56,117 bases of DNA from JBFGJH01 sp041586155 (GCA_041586155.1 JBFHAT010000016.1:1-56117), one strand, 5' to 3'. Shown: positions 21,364 to 30,893, counted from the stretch's first letter. The notes: a model not told the origin generated them from the sequence alone. Translations and numbers: made by a program.

Positions 21364-22416
21364 ATGCGATCGCTCACTGCAATCGCCGTCTCCTGTCTCC
21401 TCATCGCTGCCTGTGGAGGCGACAGCGTGCCCACGACCACCGTGCCGGCCGTGATCGAGACGGTGCCGCCCACCACCATCCCCGCCACCACCACCGAGCC
21501 GTCCACCACGACCACCACCGAGCCCCCGCTCGTCTCCCCCCTCAACGGTCTGCCGGTGGAAGATCCCGCCAACATCGACCGCCGGGTCATCGCCGTCAAG
21601 ATCGACGATCATTGGAACGCCCGCCCCCAATCGGGCATCGAGATGGCCGACGCGGTGTTCGAGCTGCCGGTCGAGGCGAGCCTGACCCGGTTCATTGCGT
21701 TGTTCCACGACAACGACTCGACGTTCCTCGGTCCGATGCGCTCCGGCCGGCCCACCGATCCGACCCTCATCCGTTACCTCGGGGCCACGTTCACCATCTC
21801 AGGCGCCCAACCGTGGGTGATCGGCAGAATCAATCAAGCCGGTGTGCCGCTGATCGGCGAGATCCGGCCCGCCACCTTCAGGTTCTCGGGCCGGCGCGCA
21901 CCTCACAACCTCTACGTCAACACCGAGCTGTTGCGTGATGCGGCCGACGAACGAGGATACGCCGACGATCCCCCCACCGATCTGTTCCGCTGGGGCGATC
22001 TGCCCGACGAGTCCGAGCCCGCTCGCGAGGTCTTCTTCGACTGGTCGGGCACCACCCAGGTGACATGGAAATGGGCTGGGGGCCGCTACGAGCGCTGGCT
22101 GGGTGACACCCCCCATGAGTGGCGTTCCGAAGATGGCGAGACCACCGGTACCGTCACCGCCGACACCCTCGTCGTCTTGTTCGCTCCCCGCTATACGGCC
22201 GGTGGATCGAGCGGGTCGGCGGTGCCCGCCATGGAAACCCTCGGCGCAGGACGTGCGCTCGTGTTCAGCGGGGGTCAGGTGGTGGAAGGCACGTGGGAAC
22301 GAGAAACGATCGAGGAGCGGTTCGAGCTGGCCGACGCCGACGGAGCTCCGCTGAGGGTGCCGACTGGAATCCCGTGGATCTCGATCTTCCCCGACAGCCG
22401 GAGCGTCACCTGGTGA
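21364..22416 (+). CDS. DUF3048 (YerB-like) lipoprotein
   Basis: A 350-residue lipoprotein with lipobox LIAAC at Cys17 and a Thr/Pro/Glu linker of about 40 residues containing TTTVPAV and TTTTTTEPP. The DUF3048 domain follows: SPLNGLPVEDP, RRVIAVKIDDHWNARPQSGI, ADAVFELPVEASLTRFIALF and GPMRSGRPTDPTLI are its hallmark segments. The function of the family is not established; YerB of Bacillus is the founding member. The gene overlaps the amidase gene as TGATG. Confidence 0.9.
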   Translation: MRSLTAIAVSCLLIAACGGDSVPTTTVPAVIETVPPTTIPATTTEPSTTTTTEPPLVSPLNGLPVEDPANIDRRVIAVKIDDHWNARPQSGIEMADAVFELPVEASLTRFIALFHDNDSTFLGPMRSGRPTDPTLIRYLGATFTISGAQPWVIGRINQAGVPLIGEIRPATFRFSGRRAPHNLYVNTELLRDAADERGYADDPPTDLFRWGDLPDESEPAREVFFDWSGTTQVTWKWAGGRYERWLGDTPHEWRSEDGETTGTVTADTLVVLFAPRYTAGGSSGSAVPAMETLGAGRALVFSGGQVVEGTWERETIEERFELADADGAPLRVPTGIPWISIFPDSRSVTW

Positions 22417-23753
22417 TGAGTGCGGCGGCGATCGCCGCCGCAGTGGCCTCGGGGGAACTGACGCCTACCGAGGCCGTCGAAGCGACGAGGACGGCGATCG
22501 GTTCCGATCCGTTCAACGCGTTCACCCACCTCGAAGATCGTCCGGTGACGGCCGAGCGTCCGGGCCCCCTGGCAGGGGTGCCAGTGGCCCTGAAGGACCT
22601 GATCGACCATGAGGGCAGAGAAACCACGGCGGGCTCCTCCTTCTACCGTCACCGTGCCGAACGATCGGCCACCGTCGTGAATCGCTTGGAGGATGCGGGA
22701 GCAGTGATCGTGGGAAGGACCGGCTTGCACGAGTTCGCCTTCGGCTTTTCATCGGAGAACCCTTGGTTCGGCCCCGTCCTCAATCCGTGGGACCCGGCGA
22801 CGTCTCCGGGTGGATCGTCGGGTGGCTCGGCCGCCGCGGTCGCAGCCGGCGTCGTGCCGCTTGCCGTGGGCACCGACACCGGCGGCTCGATCCGAGTGCC
22901 CGCTGCGCTGTGCGGCATCGCCGGCCTCAAGGTGACCCACGGCCGGGTTCCGCTCACCGGGGTGTTCCCGCTCGCCGCCTCGATCGACACGGTCGGGCCC
23001 CTCGCCAGGACGGTCGAAGACCTCCGTCTCGGCTTCGAGGCCATGGCCGGGTACGACCCCGGTGACCCGTGGTCGCGAATGCCGGTCACTCTCCCGCCGC
23101 GCCGGGCGACTCGCATCGGTGTGCCCCGCCAATGGATCGAACGCGCGGCCACCGATGATCCGGTTCGGAATGCATTCCGCAAGACGCTGGACCGCTGTGC
23201 GAACGATGGATACGAGGTGGTCGACCTCGATGCCCCTGGTCTCGTCCCTGCCAGAGAAATGGACGACATGTTCTACGGTGAGGTGGCCTCGGTCCACAGG
23301 CAGTGGCGGACGGAAGGTCGGCCATACGGCGACGATGTCGCCGAGCGGATCGACGATGCGCTGGCGGTGACGATCGACCGCTACAACGCCACCCGGGCGT
23401 GGCGCGCCGCCCTCGGCCAGGCGACCACCGCCGCGTTCGATGAGGTCGACGTGATCGCCACGCCCACCACCGGGGTGATGCGCAAGGAGATCGGCGTGGA
23501 CCAAATCGTCGTCGGCGGCGTCTCCCGGCCATACCGCACGGTGCTGTCGAGATTCACCTCACTCGTCAACCACATGCGCTGCCCTGCCATCTCGCTCCCG
23601 ATCCAAGCTGGGGGAAATCCCCCTCCGTCGATCCAGCTCATCGGTCCGCCATGGTCGGAGCGGATGCTGTTGCGGGTGGGCGCAGATCTCGAGCGGCGGG
23701 ATTACGTAGGCCTGGCGGCCCATTTTCCATTCGAAGGCCCGGAGGCGCAGTAA
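22416..23753 (+). CDS. amidase-signature family hydrolase
   Basis: A 445-residue amidase. The catalytic triad is visible: Lys60 in PVALKDLID, the cis-Ser in SPGGSSGGSAAAVAAG (residues 130-145) and the nucleophile Ser158 in GTDTGGSIRVPAALCG. These are the same motifs as in GatA, but the protein is somewhat shorter, no gatB or gatC is adjacent and the C-terminal half differs, so a stand-alone amidase is more likely. ATG at 22416 overlaps the DUF3048 stop. The substrate is unknown. Confidence 0.88.
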   Translation: MSAAAIAAAVASGELTPTEAVEATRTAIGSDPFNAFTHLEDRPVTAERPGPLAGVPVALKDLIDHEGRETTAGSSFYRHRAERSATVVNRLEDAGAVIVGRTGLHEFAFGFSSENPWFGPVLNPWDPATSPGGSSGGSAAAVAAGVVPLAVGTDTGGSIRVPAALCGIAGLKVTHGRVPLTGVFPLAASIDTVGPLARTVEDLRLGFEAMAGYDPGDPWSRMPVTLPPRRATRIGVPRQWIERAATDDPVRNAFRKTLDRCANDGYEVVDLDAPGLVPAREMDDMFYGEVASVHRQWRTEGRPYGDDVAERIDDALAVTIDRYNATRAWRAALGQATTAAFDEVDVIATPTTGVMRKEIGVDQIVVGGVSRPYRTVLSRFTSLVNHMRCPAISLPIQAGGNPPPSIQLIGPPWSERMLLRVGADLERRDYVGLAAHFPFEGPEAQ

Positions 23754-23806
23754 CCTGGAGCGGCCACCTGTGGGGAGTGGCGAAGAACCGAAGAACAGAG
23801 GGAATC

Positions 23807-25684
23807 GTGGCCGAGGGTAACGTGGCTGAGGACACAGCAACGCTCGACAGCCGGGAGCGGCTCGAGCGGGTCATCATTCGATTTGCAGGTGATTCAGGGG
23901 ACGGCATGCAATTGGCCGGCAACCGCTTCACCGATGCCTCCGCCGCGTTCGGTAACGACCTCGCCACCTTCCCCAGCTTCCCGGCCGAGATCCGGGCTCC
24001 TGCCGGCACCCTTCCGGGCGTGTCGTCGTTCCAGGTTCAGATCGCCGACTTCGACATCCTCACCGCCGGCGACGAGCCCGACGTGCTGGTGGCGATGAAC
24101 CCGGCGGCGCTCAAGGCCAACCTCGAAGATCTTCGGCCCATGGGCACCATCATCATCAACACCGAGGCGTTCGAGGACCGCAACCTGGCCAAGGCCGGGT
24201 ACGACTCCAACCCGCTGACGGACGGCACCCTGAATGCGTACAAGGTCATCGAGGTGCCGATGGAGAGCCTCACGAAGGAGGCGGTCAAGGACACCGGAGT
24301 GACCGGGCGTGACGTGCTGCGCTCCAAGAACATGTTCGCCCTGGGATTGATGGCCTGGCTGTTCGGGCGACCACTCGAACCGACCATCGAGTGGATCGAC
24401 GCCAAGTTCAAGAGACTTCCGGAGGTTCAGGCCGCCAACATCGCTGCTCTCAAGGCCGGCTTCAACTTCGGGATCACGACCGAAGCGTCCAAGACCACTC
24501 CGTTCGAGGTGGCGCCCGCCCAGCTCGAGCCGGGCGAGTACACGACGATCTCCGGGAATCTGGCGCTGTCGTGGGGGCTGATCGCCGCTTCTCAGCAGAG
24601 TGGCTTGCCTCTGTTCTATGGCTCCTACCCGATCACGCCGGCTTCAGACATCCTCCACGAGCTGTCTCGGCACAAGAACTTCGGTGTGCGCACCTTCCAG
24701 GCCGAAGACGAGATCGCCGCGATCAGCGCCGCCATCGGAGCTGCGTTCGGCGGCCAACTGGCCGTGACGGGCACTTCCGGACCAGGCCTCGCCCTGAAGT
24801 CCGAGGCGCTGTCTCTGGCGGTCATGGCCGAGTTGCCGCTGGTGGTGATCGACGTGCAACGCGGTGGCCCTTCGACGGGTCTGCCGACCAAGCCCGAGCA
24901 ATCCGACCTGTTGTTCGCCCTCTACGGCCGGCACGGCGAATCACCGATCCCGGTGGTGGCTGCGGCCAGTCCTTCGGATGCGTTCGCCACCGCGATCGAA
25001 GCCGCCCGGCTTGCTCTCAAGTACATGACACCGGTCATCCTGCTCTCCGACAACACCGTCGCCACGGGCGCCGAGCCCTGGCGCCTGCCCGATGTCGATT
25101 CGCTTCCCGACCTTCGCGTCGAGTTCGCCACGCAACCCAACACGGCCGATGGGCGCTTCATGCCCTATGTCCGGGATCCCGAGACTTTCGCCCGCCAATG
25201 GGCCGTGCCGGGCACACCGGGCCTGGAGCACCGCCTCGGAGGCCTGGAGAAGGAAGAGGTCACGGGCAACGTGTCGTACGATCCGGCCAACCACCAGCTG
25301 ATGACGGACACGAGAGCATGGAAGATCGCCAACATCGCCGACGACATCCCCCTCCTCACCGTCGACGAGGACGAGGGCGCCGAGCTGCTCGTGATCGGCT
25401 GGGGATCCACCTATGCCGCCATCCGTGCCGCCTGCCGGCGGATCCGCAACAACGGGGTGAAGGTCGCTCGGGCCCACCTTCGCCATCTCAACCCGTTTCC
25501 CGCCAACTTGGGTGAGGTCCTGTCCCGCTACGAGAAGATTCTCATTCCGGAGCTCAACATGGGCCAGCTCGAACGACTGATCCGAGCGGAGTTCCTGATC
25601 GATGCCGACACGATGCACAAGGTCGCGGCGACTCCATTCAAAGTGGCCGAGATCGAGACGAAGATGATGGAGATGATGGCGTGA
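23807..25684 (+). CDS. korA: 2-oxoacid:ferredoxin oxidoreductase, fused gamma-alpha subunit (KorA)
   Basis: A 625-residue subunit that together with KorB oxidises 2-oxoglutarate (probably) with CoA to succinyl-CoA and reduced ferredoxin. Residues 15-200 form the gamma domain (RVIIRFAGDSGDGMQLAGNR). Residues about 240-480 form the pyrimidine-binding alpha domain with FYGSYPITPASDILHELS, VTGTSGPGLALKSEAL and GGPSTGLPTKPEQSDL. The last part is the transketolase C-terminal type domain. The GTG at 23807 follows AGAGGGA and is preferred over a GTG ten codons upstream. The arrangement resembles the mycobacterial KorAB enzyme. Confidence 0.93.
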   Translation: MAEGNVAEDTATLDSRERLERVIIRFAGDSGDGMQLAGNRFTDASAAFGNDLATFPSFPAEIRAPAGTLPGVSSFQVQIADFDILTAGDEPDVLVAMNPAALKANLEDLRPMGTIIINTEAFEDRNLAKAGYDSNPLTDGTLNAYKVIEVPMESLTKEAVKDTGVTGRDVLRSKNMFALGLMAWLFGRPLEPTIEWIDAKFKRLPEVQAANIAALKAGFNFGITTEASKTTPFEVAPAQLEPGEYTTISGNLALSWGLIAASQQSGLPLFYGSYPITPASDILHELSRHKNFGVRTFQAEDEIAAISAAIGAAFGGQLAVTGTSGPGLALKSEALSLAVMAELPLVVIDVQRGGPSTGLPTKPEQSDLLFALYGRHGESPIPVVAAASPSDAFATAIEAARLALKYMTPVILLSDNTVATGAEPWRLPDVDSLPDLRVEFATQPNTADGRFMPYVRDPETFARQWAVPGTPGLEHRLGGLEKEEVTGNVSYDPANHQLMTDTRAWKIANIADDIPLLTVDEDEGAELLVIGWGSTYAAIRAACRRIRNNGVKVARAHLRHLNPFPANLGEVLSRYEKILIPELNMGQLERLIRAEFLIDADTMHKVAATPFKVAEIETKMMEMMA

Positions 25685-26685
25685 CGACAGTCGAATACAG
25701 CAGGGCCGACTTTCAGACGGATCAAGAGGTCCGGTGGTGCCCGGGATGTGGCGACTACACCATTCTCGCCTCGGTCCAGAAGTTCCTGGCCAGCACGTCG
25801 ATTCCCAGGGAGAACGTGGTTTTCATCTCTGGGATCGGCTGTGCGGCCCGCTTCCCCTATTACGTCAACACCTATGGAGTCCACTCGATCCACGGACGCG
25901 CTCCGGCTCTGGCGACCGGCCTGGCCACGGCTCGCCCCGACCTTTCGGTGTGGATCGTGGGCGGCGACGGAGACATGATGTCGATCGGCGGCAACCACCT
26001 CATCCATGCAGTGCGCCGCAACGTCAACCTCAAGATCTTGATGTTCAACAACCAGATCTATGGGCTCACGAAGGGCCAGTACTCACCGACATCGGAAGTG
26101 GGCAAACGCACGAAGTCCTCGCCAATGGGATCGGTCGACTACCCGTTCAACCCCATCTCCTTGGCGCTGGGGGCCGATGCCACCTTCGTTGCGAGGACGC
26201 TCGACATGGATACAAAGCACACCACGTCGGTGCTGGAAGCCGCCCATGCACACGAAGGAGCGGCCTTCATCGAGATCTATCAGAACTGCAATGTCTTCAA
26301 CAACCATGCGTTCATCCAGCTCACCGGCAAAGAGCAACGCAACCACAACCGCATCTACCTGGAACACGGACAGCCAGTGATCTTCGGTGTCGACGGTGAC
26401 TCCTGCGTGGTGATCCGTAACGGTCGCGCCGAGATCACCAAGACCTCCGCCGTGTCGGCGGCAGACATCGCCATCCACGACGAGGGCAACGTGCCGCAGG
26501 GCTTCGCATTGTCACGCCTGAGTCACGGCCCGACCGGACCGACACCGCTCGGGGTGTTCGTCAACGCGTCACGCCCAACCTACGACGGTGAGGTCAACCA
26601 GCAGCTCACCGAGTCGCACGCCAACAAGGGCGAGGGTGACCTCCATTCCCTGATCCGCAGTCTCGGAACCTGGACGGTCGATTAG
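25681..26685 (+). CDS. korB: 2-oxoacid:ferredoxin oxidoreductase beta subunit (KorB)
   Basis: A 334-residue thiamine diphosphate and iron-sulfur subunit. Cys20 and Cys23 in RWCPGCGDYTIL, with further cysteines at GIGCAAR and IYQNCNVF, are the [4Fe-4S] ligands of this family. The TPP motif begins VGGDGDMMSIGGNHLIH and ends LMFNNQIYGLTKGQYSPTS. There is no ferredoxin domain, so electrons go to a separate ferredoxin. The GTG start overlaps the korA stop as GTGA; the 3-prime end overlaps the convergent NUDIX gene by four bases. Confidence 0.94.
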   Translation: MTTVEYSRADFQTDQEVRWCPGCGDYTILASVQKFLASTSIPRENVVFISGIGCAARFPYYVNTYGVHSIHGRAPALATGLATARPDLSVWIVGGDGDMMSIGGNHLIHAVRRNVNLKILMFNNQIYGLTKGQYSPTSEVGKRTKSSPMGSVDYPFNPISLALGADATFVARTLDMDTKHTTSVLEAAHAHEGAAFIEIYQNCNVFNNHAFIQLTGKEQRNHNRIYLEHGQPVIFGVDGDSCVVIRNGRAEITKTSAVSAADIAIHDEGNVPQGFALSRLSHGPTGPTPLGVFVNASRPTYDGEVNQQLTESHANKGEGDLHSLIRSLGTWTVD

Positions 26686-27137
26686 GCCCCGAGAATGGCC
26701 TGGAGACGGTCGACGAACACGCATTGCGCAGGGTTGAGCAGCGTGCGCGCCTCGTCGGGTGAGCACCAGGCGAATCGGTCGATCTCGGGGATCCGGATTC
26801 GCTTGCCCGATCGAGGTGGCCACTCCACCTCGATCTCATTGGAGATCAACTCGTCGGGATCGAGTTGCATCTCGGCCGCATAGGCCACAATCACCTTTCC
26901 CGACTTCAGCTGGGCTGTGCCCAGCTCGATCAATGGGCCCTCACAGGCGACGCCCGTCTCTTCGCGGAACTCGCGACGCGCCGCCACCTCGGGTGGCTCG
27001 TGGTCGCCATATTCGCCTTTGACGATCGTCCACGCCCCCTCGTGTTTGCGTGCCCAGAACGGTCCGCCCGGATGACCCACGAGCACCTCCAGTTGCGGCG
27101 CACGGCGGTAGGCCATCACTCCCGCAGAGCGCTTCAT
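26682..27137 (-). CDS. NUDIX hydrolase
   Basis: A 151-residue NUDIX protein. The full box is present at residues 41-63: G41, E47, then R55-E-F-R-E-E-T-G62 (GX5EX7REUXEEXGU), which binds Mg2+ for cleavage of nucleoside diphosphate linkages. The N-terminus MKRSAGVMAYRR and GHPGGPFWARKHEGAWTIVK is typical of a subgroup close to MutT and diadenosine polyphosphate hydrolases, with W-x-I/L-P/V-K-G before the box. The substrate cannot be told. It overlaps the AlkD gene upstream by four bases. Confidence 0.9.
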   Translation of the reverse strand: MKRSAGVMAYRRAPQLEVLVGHPGGPFWARKHEGAWTIVKGEYGDHEPPEVAARREFREETGVACEGPLIELGTAQLKSGKVIVAYAAEMQLDPDELISNEIEVEWPPRSGKRIRIPEIDRFAWCSPDEARTLLNPAQCVFVDRLQAILGA

Positions 27138-27823
27138 GTCGCCATGTCGAGGTGTTTGGACGCTTCCCGGAACGACAATCCCGACAGCTCGGCTCGATGC
27201 TCCTGCAGGAACGTTGTGACCGCGTCGGGGTCGGTCTTGGCGTATTCACGCAGCGCCCATCCGATTGCCTTTCGAATGAAGAACTCCGACTCGTGGGCGC
27301 AGGTCAGGCAGAACTCGAACAGCAGGTCTCGGTCGGTGGCGTGTTTGTGTTTGAGCTGGGCGAGAATCGCCGTGCGTCGTAGCCACATGTCGTCTGAGAC
27401 GATCCACTTCCCCAGCACCTTCGACATCGCCTCCGGGTCGGCACGGTGAAGGCTCCCGATGAGATGGGTGGCGACGGGGTCGACGAGATCCCACCAGGCG
27501 CCCTCGACGACCATCCGCCGGTACAGGTCCAAGGCCGCAGGCTTGACGAACATCCGATGGGCGATGGCGTAGTCGATCGCCAGGTGTTTCTCCTCGCGGG
27601 ATGGGCCTTCCCACAGCGCGGTGACGGCGGTCCGGTAGTCGTCTTTGTCAGAGGGAGCGTACGAACCACGGACCATGCGCAGAACCTCGCGGCGGGCGGG
27701 CGACCCTACTCCATAGAACGGCATGTCGGTCTTCATGTATGCCGCCATCGCCTCAGCACGGGTGGAGTCGCCTCGCTGCCTCAGCTCGGTTCGAACGAAG
27801 GCGACCAAGGAGGCAGCGTCCAT
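27134..27823 (-). CDS. DNA alkylation repair protein (AlkD-like)
   Basis: A 229-residue all-helical HEAT-like repeat protein of the AlkD DNA glycosylase family, which removes alkylated bases such as 3-methyladenine and 7-methylguanine. Recognisable parts are MPFYGVGSPARREVLR near residue 34, the LWEGPSREEKHLAIDY block, WWDLVDPVATHLIGSL (conserved Trp-Trp-Asp) near 110 and DDMWLRRTAILAQLKHK, then ESEFFIRKAIGWALREYA. The Trp, Asp and Arg residues of the DNA-binding face are kept. TAGGTT six bases before the ATG gives a leaderless-type start, and the NUDIX gene follows in the same operon. Confidence 0.9.
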   Translation of the reverse strand: MDAASLVAFVRTELRQRGDSTRAEAMAAYMKTDMPFYGVGSPARREVLRMVRGSYAPSDKDDYRTAVTALWEGPSREEKHLAIDYAIAHRMFVKPAALDLYRRMVVEGAWWDLVDPVATHLIGSLHRADPEAMSKVLGKWIVSDDMWLRRTAILAQLKHKHATDRDLLFEFCLTCAHESEFFIRKAIGWALREYAKTDPDAVTTFLQEHRAELSGLSFREASKHLDMAT

Positions 27824-27829
27824 GGCCTC

Positions 27830-27835
27830 AACCTA
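27830..27835 (-). promoter_or_regulatory. -10 hexamer of the AlkD/NUDIX operon (TAGGTT, 6 bases before ATG)
   Basis: On the minus strand TAGGTT is followed by GAGGCC and the ATG at 27823. The GAGG could also act as a weak ribosome site, so leaderless use is not certain. Confidence 0.4.
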
Positions 27836-27853
27836 ATGGGCCTATGCGGCCGC

Positions 27854-28351
27854 TCAGGCCTCGAACGAGCCGACCAGGTCACCATCGACGTACACGTCGA
27901 AGGCTCCCTCGGTGAACGAACCGAGAGGCACGGTGACGCTCACGTCCTCGAGCGCGGCGACGCAGGAGGTGGCGGGATCATTGAGAGGGATCGTGTACAT
28001 CTCGACGCGGATCTCGTCGGCGGCCTGCTCGATCCGCCATCCCGGTGTATCGCACGGGGTGGGAGTCGCTCCAAACACGGTCACCGAGACCTGGATCGGG
28101 TAGCTCTCCATGATGTTCAGGTCAGCATGGTCGTAGAAGAACGGCCCGGTGACGGCCGGCGGTTTGGCCGGCTCGGCGATGGGCGCCTCGGGGTCGGGCA
28201 GGGTGGTAGATCCCGGCTGCGCGGTCACGGGCGTGACCGTGGACGGTGCCGTGGAGGGCGCGGTCGTATCGGCGGTGGCGCCCGCGCACGCGCCCAAGAG
28301 CAACGCTGTCAAGAGGGCGATGACGACTCTCATACCCCTTGGACGTCGCAT
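27854..28351 (-). CDS. hypothetical lipoprotein
   Basis: A 165-residue lipoprotein starting MRRPRGMRVVIALLTALLLG with lipobox LLGAC near residue 22, then a Thr/Pro/Ser-rich spacer (APSTAPSTVTPVTAQPGSTT). The folded part has FFYDHADLNIMESYPIQVSV, two cysteines in TPTPCDTPGW and PATSCVAALED that could form a disulfide, and an end FDVYVDGDLVGSFEA. I do not recognise a family. ATG at 28333 (MRVVIALL, AAGGGG upstream) is an alternative start. It lies 16 bases after the ABC-F stop and may share its transcript. Confidence 0.7.
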   Translation of the reverse strand: MRRPRGMRVVIALLTALLLGACAGATADTTAPSTAPSTVTPVTAQPGSTTLPDPEAPIAEPAKPPAVTGPFFYDHADLNIMESYPIQVSVTVFGATPTPCDTPGWRIEQAADEIRVEMYTIPLNDPATSCVAALEDVSVTVPLGSFTEGAFDVYVDGDLVGSFEA

Positions 28352-28367
28352 CGCGCCGCCGGGTTCC

Positions 28368-29966
28368 TCACGCCAGCGCCACGAGCTCGAGCATCGTCTC
28401 GTCGAAGAAAGCGGTCTCACCGTCCGGCATCAGGATGGCTCGCTCGGGCCCGAGACGGGCGACGAACTCGGTGTCGTGCGAGACGAGGATGATGGTGCCG
28501 CGGTAGGCATGTAGCGCCGCCAGCAGCGCCGAGGCCGCCTGCGGGTCGAGGTTGTTCGTGGGCTCGTCCAACAGGAGGACATTGGGTCGCATGACCACCA
28601 GCTGGGCAAGCGCAAGCTTGGTCTTCTCGCCGCCGCTGAGCGTCGACGCATCCTGGTCGACCTTGTCGGCGAGCAGGAAGTGCCCGAGCAGCGTTCGCAG
28701 CTCCCGGTCGGGCAGTGGTGACACCTGGCGCATGTGGTCCAACACCGAGCTGCCGGATCGGATCTGCTCGTGTTCTTGGGCGTAGTACCCGATCGTGGTG
28801 TTGTGGCCGAGGGTCACTTCGCCCAAATCGGGCTCTTCGACGCCGGCCAGGATCCGGAGAAGCGTCGTCTTGCCTGCCCCGTTCAGTCCCATGATGATGA
28901 GCCGCTCGCCTCGATCGGTGTCAACGGCGACGTCGACGAACACGAGGTTGTCGCCGTACGACTTGGCGAGCTCGGTCGCCCGCAGCGGCGTCTTGCCGGA
29001 CGGCTCGGGCTGAGGAAAGCGCACGGCCACGTGCTTGCCGCTCTTCTCGATCTCGACCATCTCTTGGCGGAGACGGGCAGCACGGGTCTCCATCGTCTTG
29101 GCCTTGCGAGCCATCTTCTCCGTCGAGCCCTTGAAGCGGCGAATCGTCGTCTCCATCTGCGAGAGCTTCTGCTCCTGCGTCTTGCGTTCACGGAGCCGCT
29201 GCTCGCGGCGGGCGTCCCGTTCGGCGATGAAGTGGCTGTAGTTGCCCCGGTAGGCCTCGATGCGACCGTGTTCGAGCGACAGCACCGACGTGATCGATGC
29301 ATCGAGCAGCGGCAGGTCGTGGCTCACCACCAGCAGGCCGCCTTTGTACCGCGCCAGGAAATCCATCAACCACGCCTTGGCGTCGAGATCGAGGTGGTTG
29401 GTTGGCTCGTCGAGGATCATCAGATCGGACTCGGTGAACAGGATGCGGGCCAGCTCGACCCGCCTCCGCTGCCCGCCTGACATCGTCACGATCGGCTGCG
29501 CCAGCTCTTCGTTGCCCAACCCGACCGCGGCAGAGATGGCCTTGGCCTCAGCTTCGAGCGCGTATCCGCCCTTGGCTTCGAACGCGTCGGTGAGGCGGCT
29601 GAATCGCGCCACCGCCCGGTCCCGCTCGGTTTCATCTGCAGTCTCGATCCGTCGCCGGGCCCGTTCGATATCGCGCTGCATGGCCCCGACCGAGCGGGCG
29701 GTGAGGATACGCTCCAAGCCGGAAAGGCGAGGATCGTTCGGATCGGGCAGCACCGCCTCCTGGGAGAAGTAGGCGACCGTCCCCGTGCGCATCACCGTAC
29801 CGGCGGCCGGAGCCAGCTCTCCGATCAGCGTCCGCATCAACGTGGTCTTGCCGGCCCCGTTCCGACCGACGAGCCCGACCTTGTCGCCGGGTTGGATCGT
29901 GAACGACACGTCCTCGATGAGGACGCGGATCCCCGCCTCGATCTGAACGTCGCGAACCAGCAGCAT
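28368..29966 (-). CDS. ABC-F family ATPase
   Basis: A 532-residue protein with two ABC domains and no membrane segment, typical of ribosome-associated ABC-F proteins. Domain 1: Walker A GRNGAGKTTLMR near residue 35, signature MSGGQRRRVELARIL, Walker B LMILDEPTNHLD. A charged helical linker (about residues 235-320, rich in RERKTQEQKLSQME) follows. Domain 2: GLNGAGKTTLLR, LSGGEKTKLALAQLV and LLLDEPTNNLDP. The linker corresponds to the P-site tRNA interaction motif. The antibiotic-resistance and translation-factor types cannot be separated here. TAGGCT lies seven bases before the ATG. Confidence 0.92.
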   Translation of the reverse strand: MLLVRDVQIEAGIRVLIEDVSFTIQPGDKVGLVGRNGAGKTTLMRTLIGELAPAAGTVMRTGTVAYFSQEAVLPDPNDPRLSGLERILTARSVGAMQRDIERARRRIETADETERDRAVARFSRLTDAFEAKGGYALEAEAKAISAAVGLGNEELAQPIVTMSGGQRRRVELARILFTESDLMILDEPTNHLDLDAKAWLMDFLARYKGGLLVVSHDLPLLDASITSVLSLEHGRIEAYRGNYSHFIAERDARREQRLRERKTQEQKLSQMETTIRRFKGSTEKMARKAKTMETRAARLRQEMVEIEKSGKHVAVRFPQPEPSGKTPLRATELAKSYGDNLVFVDVAVDTDRGERLIIMGLNGAGKTTLLRILAGVEEPDLGEVTLGHNTTIGYYAQEHEQIRSGSSVLDHMRQVSPLPDRELRTLLGHFLLADKVDQDASTLSGGEKTKLALAQLVVMRPNVLLLDEPTNNLDPQAASALLAALHAYRGTIILVSHDTEFVARLGPERAILMPDGETAFFDETMLELVALA

Positions 29967-29973
29967 CAGGAGG

Positions 29974-29979
29974 AGCCTA
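29974..29979 (-). promoter_or_regulatory. -10 hexamer of the ABC-F gene (TAGGCT, 7 bases before ATG)
   Basis: On the minus strand TAGGCT is followed by CCTCCTG and the ATG at 29966. CCTCCT is the reverse of a ribosome site, so a leaderless start is favoured. Confidence 0.45.
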
Positions 29980-29984
29980 CGGGG

Positions 29985-30830
29985 TCAGCGAAGCCCGGAG
30001 AAGAGGTCGGATTCGGGCTCGGCTCCATCGGTCGGACCGAACACGCGAACGAAGGCCTCGTTGCCAAACAGGCGAGCCCGGTCCGGCCCGTCGACCTGGA
30101 AGAAGAACCAGTCGGCCGGGATCTGGGTTCGGTGAGCTCGCCATGCGTCTTCCTTCTTGTCGAAATATCCGCTGACATCGATGAGCGTCGAGATGCGATC
30201 GTCCGGTATCCCACCTTGGCGCAATCGAGCGGCTTCCTCTTCGTCGATGTGTCCGGCTTCGAGCCGGAAGTCGGCGAATGCTTGCACCCGGGAGCGGGGC
30301 CACGCCGACCAGTACAGCTTGTGCGGCTGCCACGGCTCGTCGCCGTCTTCCAGGGGAAACCGACCGAGATCAGCGGACAGCCAGTAGGCCGCCAGCCCGA
30401 TCCTGTGGACCTGGATGTGATCGGGATGACCGTAACCGCCGAAAGGGTCGTAGATGATCATCACTTCCGGCCGGTGACGCCGGATCGTACCAACGAGCCG
30501 GCCGGTGGCTTCGATGAAGTCGGCTCGCCAGAATGAGCGATCGTCGTGGTTGGCGTCCGTGCCCATCATTCCCGAGTCGCGGTAGCCGAGAAACTCGTGA
30601 TGCCGGACGCCGAGGATGGCCAGAGCATCGGCCAGCTCGTCGGCTCGCATCTCGGCCAGTCGATCTCGCAGCGAGTCCGGCTCGTCGTAGTTGTGGATCT
30701 CGCCTTCGGCGCCGTCGGTGGCGGTCACGACGACGACATGCTCGCCCGCCTCGGAGTACTTGGCGAGGGTGCCTCCGGTCGATGTGGTCTCATCGTCAGG
30801 ATGAGCGTGAAAGGCAAGCAGACCCGGCAT
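29985..30830 (-). CDS. LmbE/PIG-L deacetylase, mycothiol type (Mca/MshB-like)
   Basis: A 281-residue zinc hydrolase. The metal site is HAHPDDETTSTGG (His10, Asp13) near the start, with the third ligand in GGYGHPDHIQVHR near residue 148. Further family blocks are TATDGAEGEIHNY, RADELADALAILGV and FLGYRDSGMMG. The LmbE family includes MshB, which deacetylates GlcNAc-inositol in mycothiol synthesis, and Mca, which cleaves mycothiol conjugates; the Gly-Tyr-Gly-His-Pro-Asp-His segment and the length fit this pair. It points to an actinobacterial host. Specific choice between the two is not possible. Confidence 0.85.
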   Translation of the reverse strand: MPGLLAFHAHPDDETTSTGGTLAKYSEAGEHVVVVTATDGAEGEIHNYDEPDSLRDRLAEMRADELADALAILGVRHHEFLGYRDSGMMGTDANHDDRSFWRADFIEATGRLVGTIRRHRPEVMIIYDPFGGYGHPDHIQVHRIGLAAYWLSADLGRFPLEDGDEPWQPHKLYWSAWPRSRVQAFADFRLEAGHIDEEEAARLRQGGIPDDRISTLIDVSGYFDKKEDAWRAHRTQIPADWFFFQVDGPDRARLFGNEAFVRVFGPTDGAEPESDLFSGLR

Positions 30831-30893
30831 GAGCGCCCGAGGTTAGTTGGCGGAGACGGGTATCCGACGCGATGGCCACAGCCGTCCGACCGC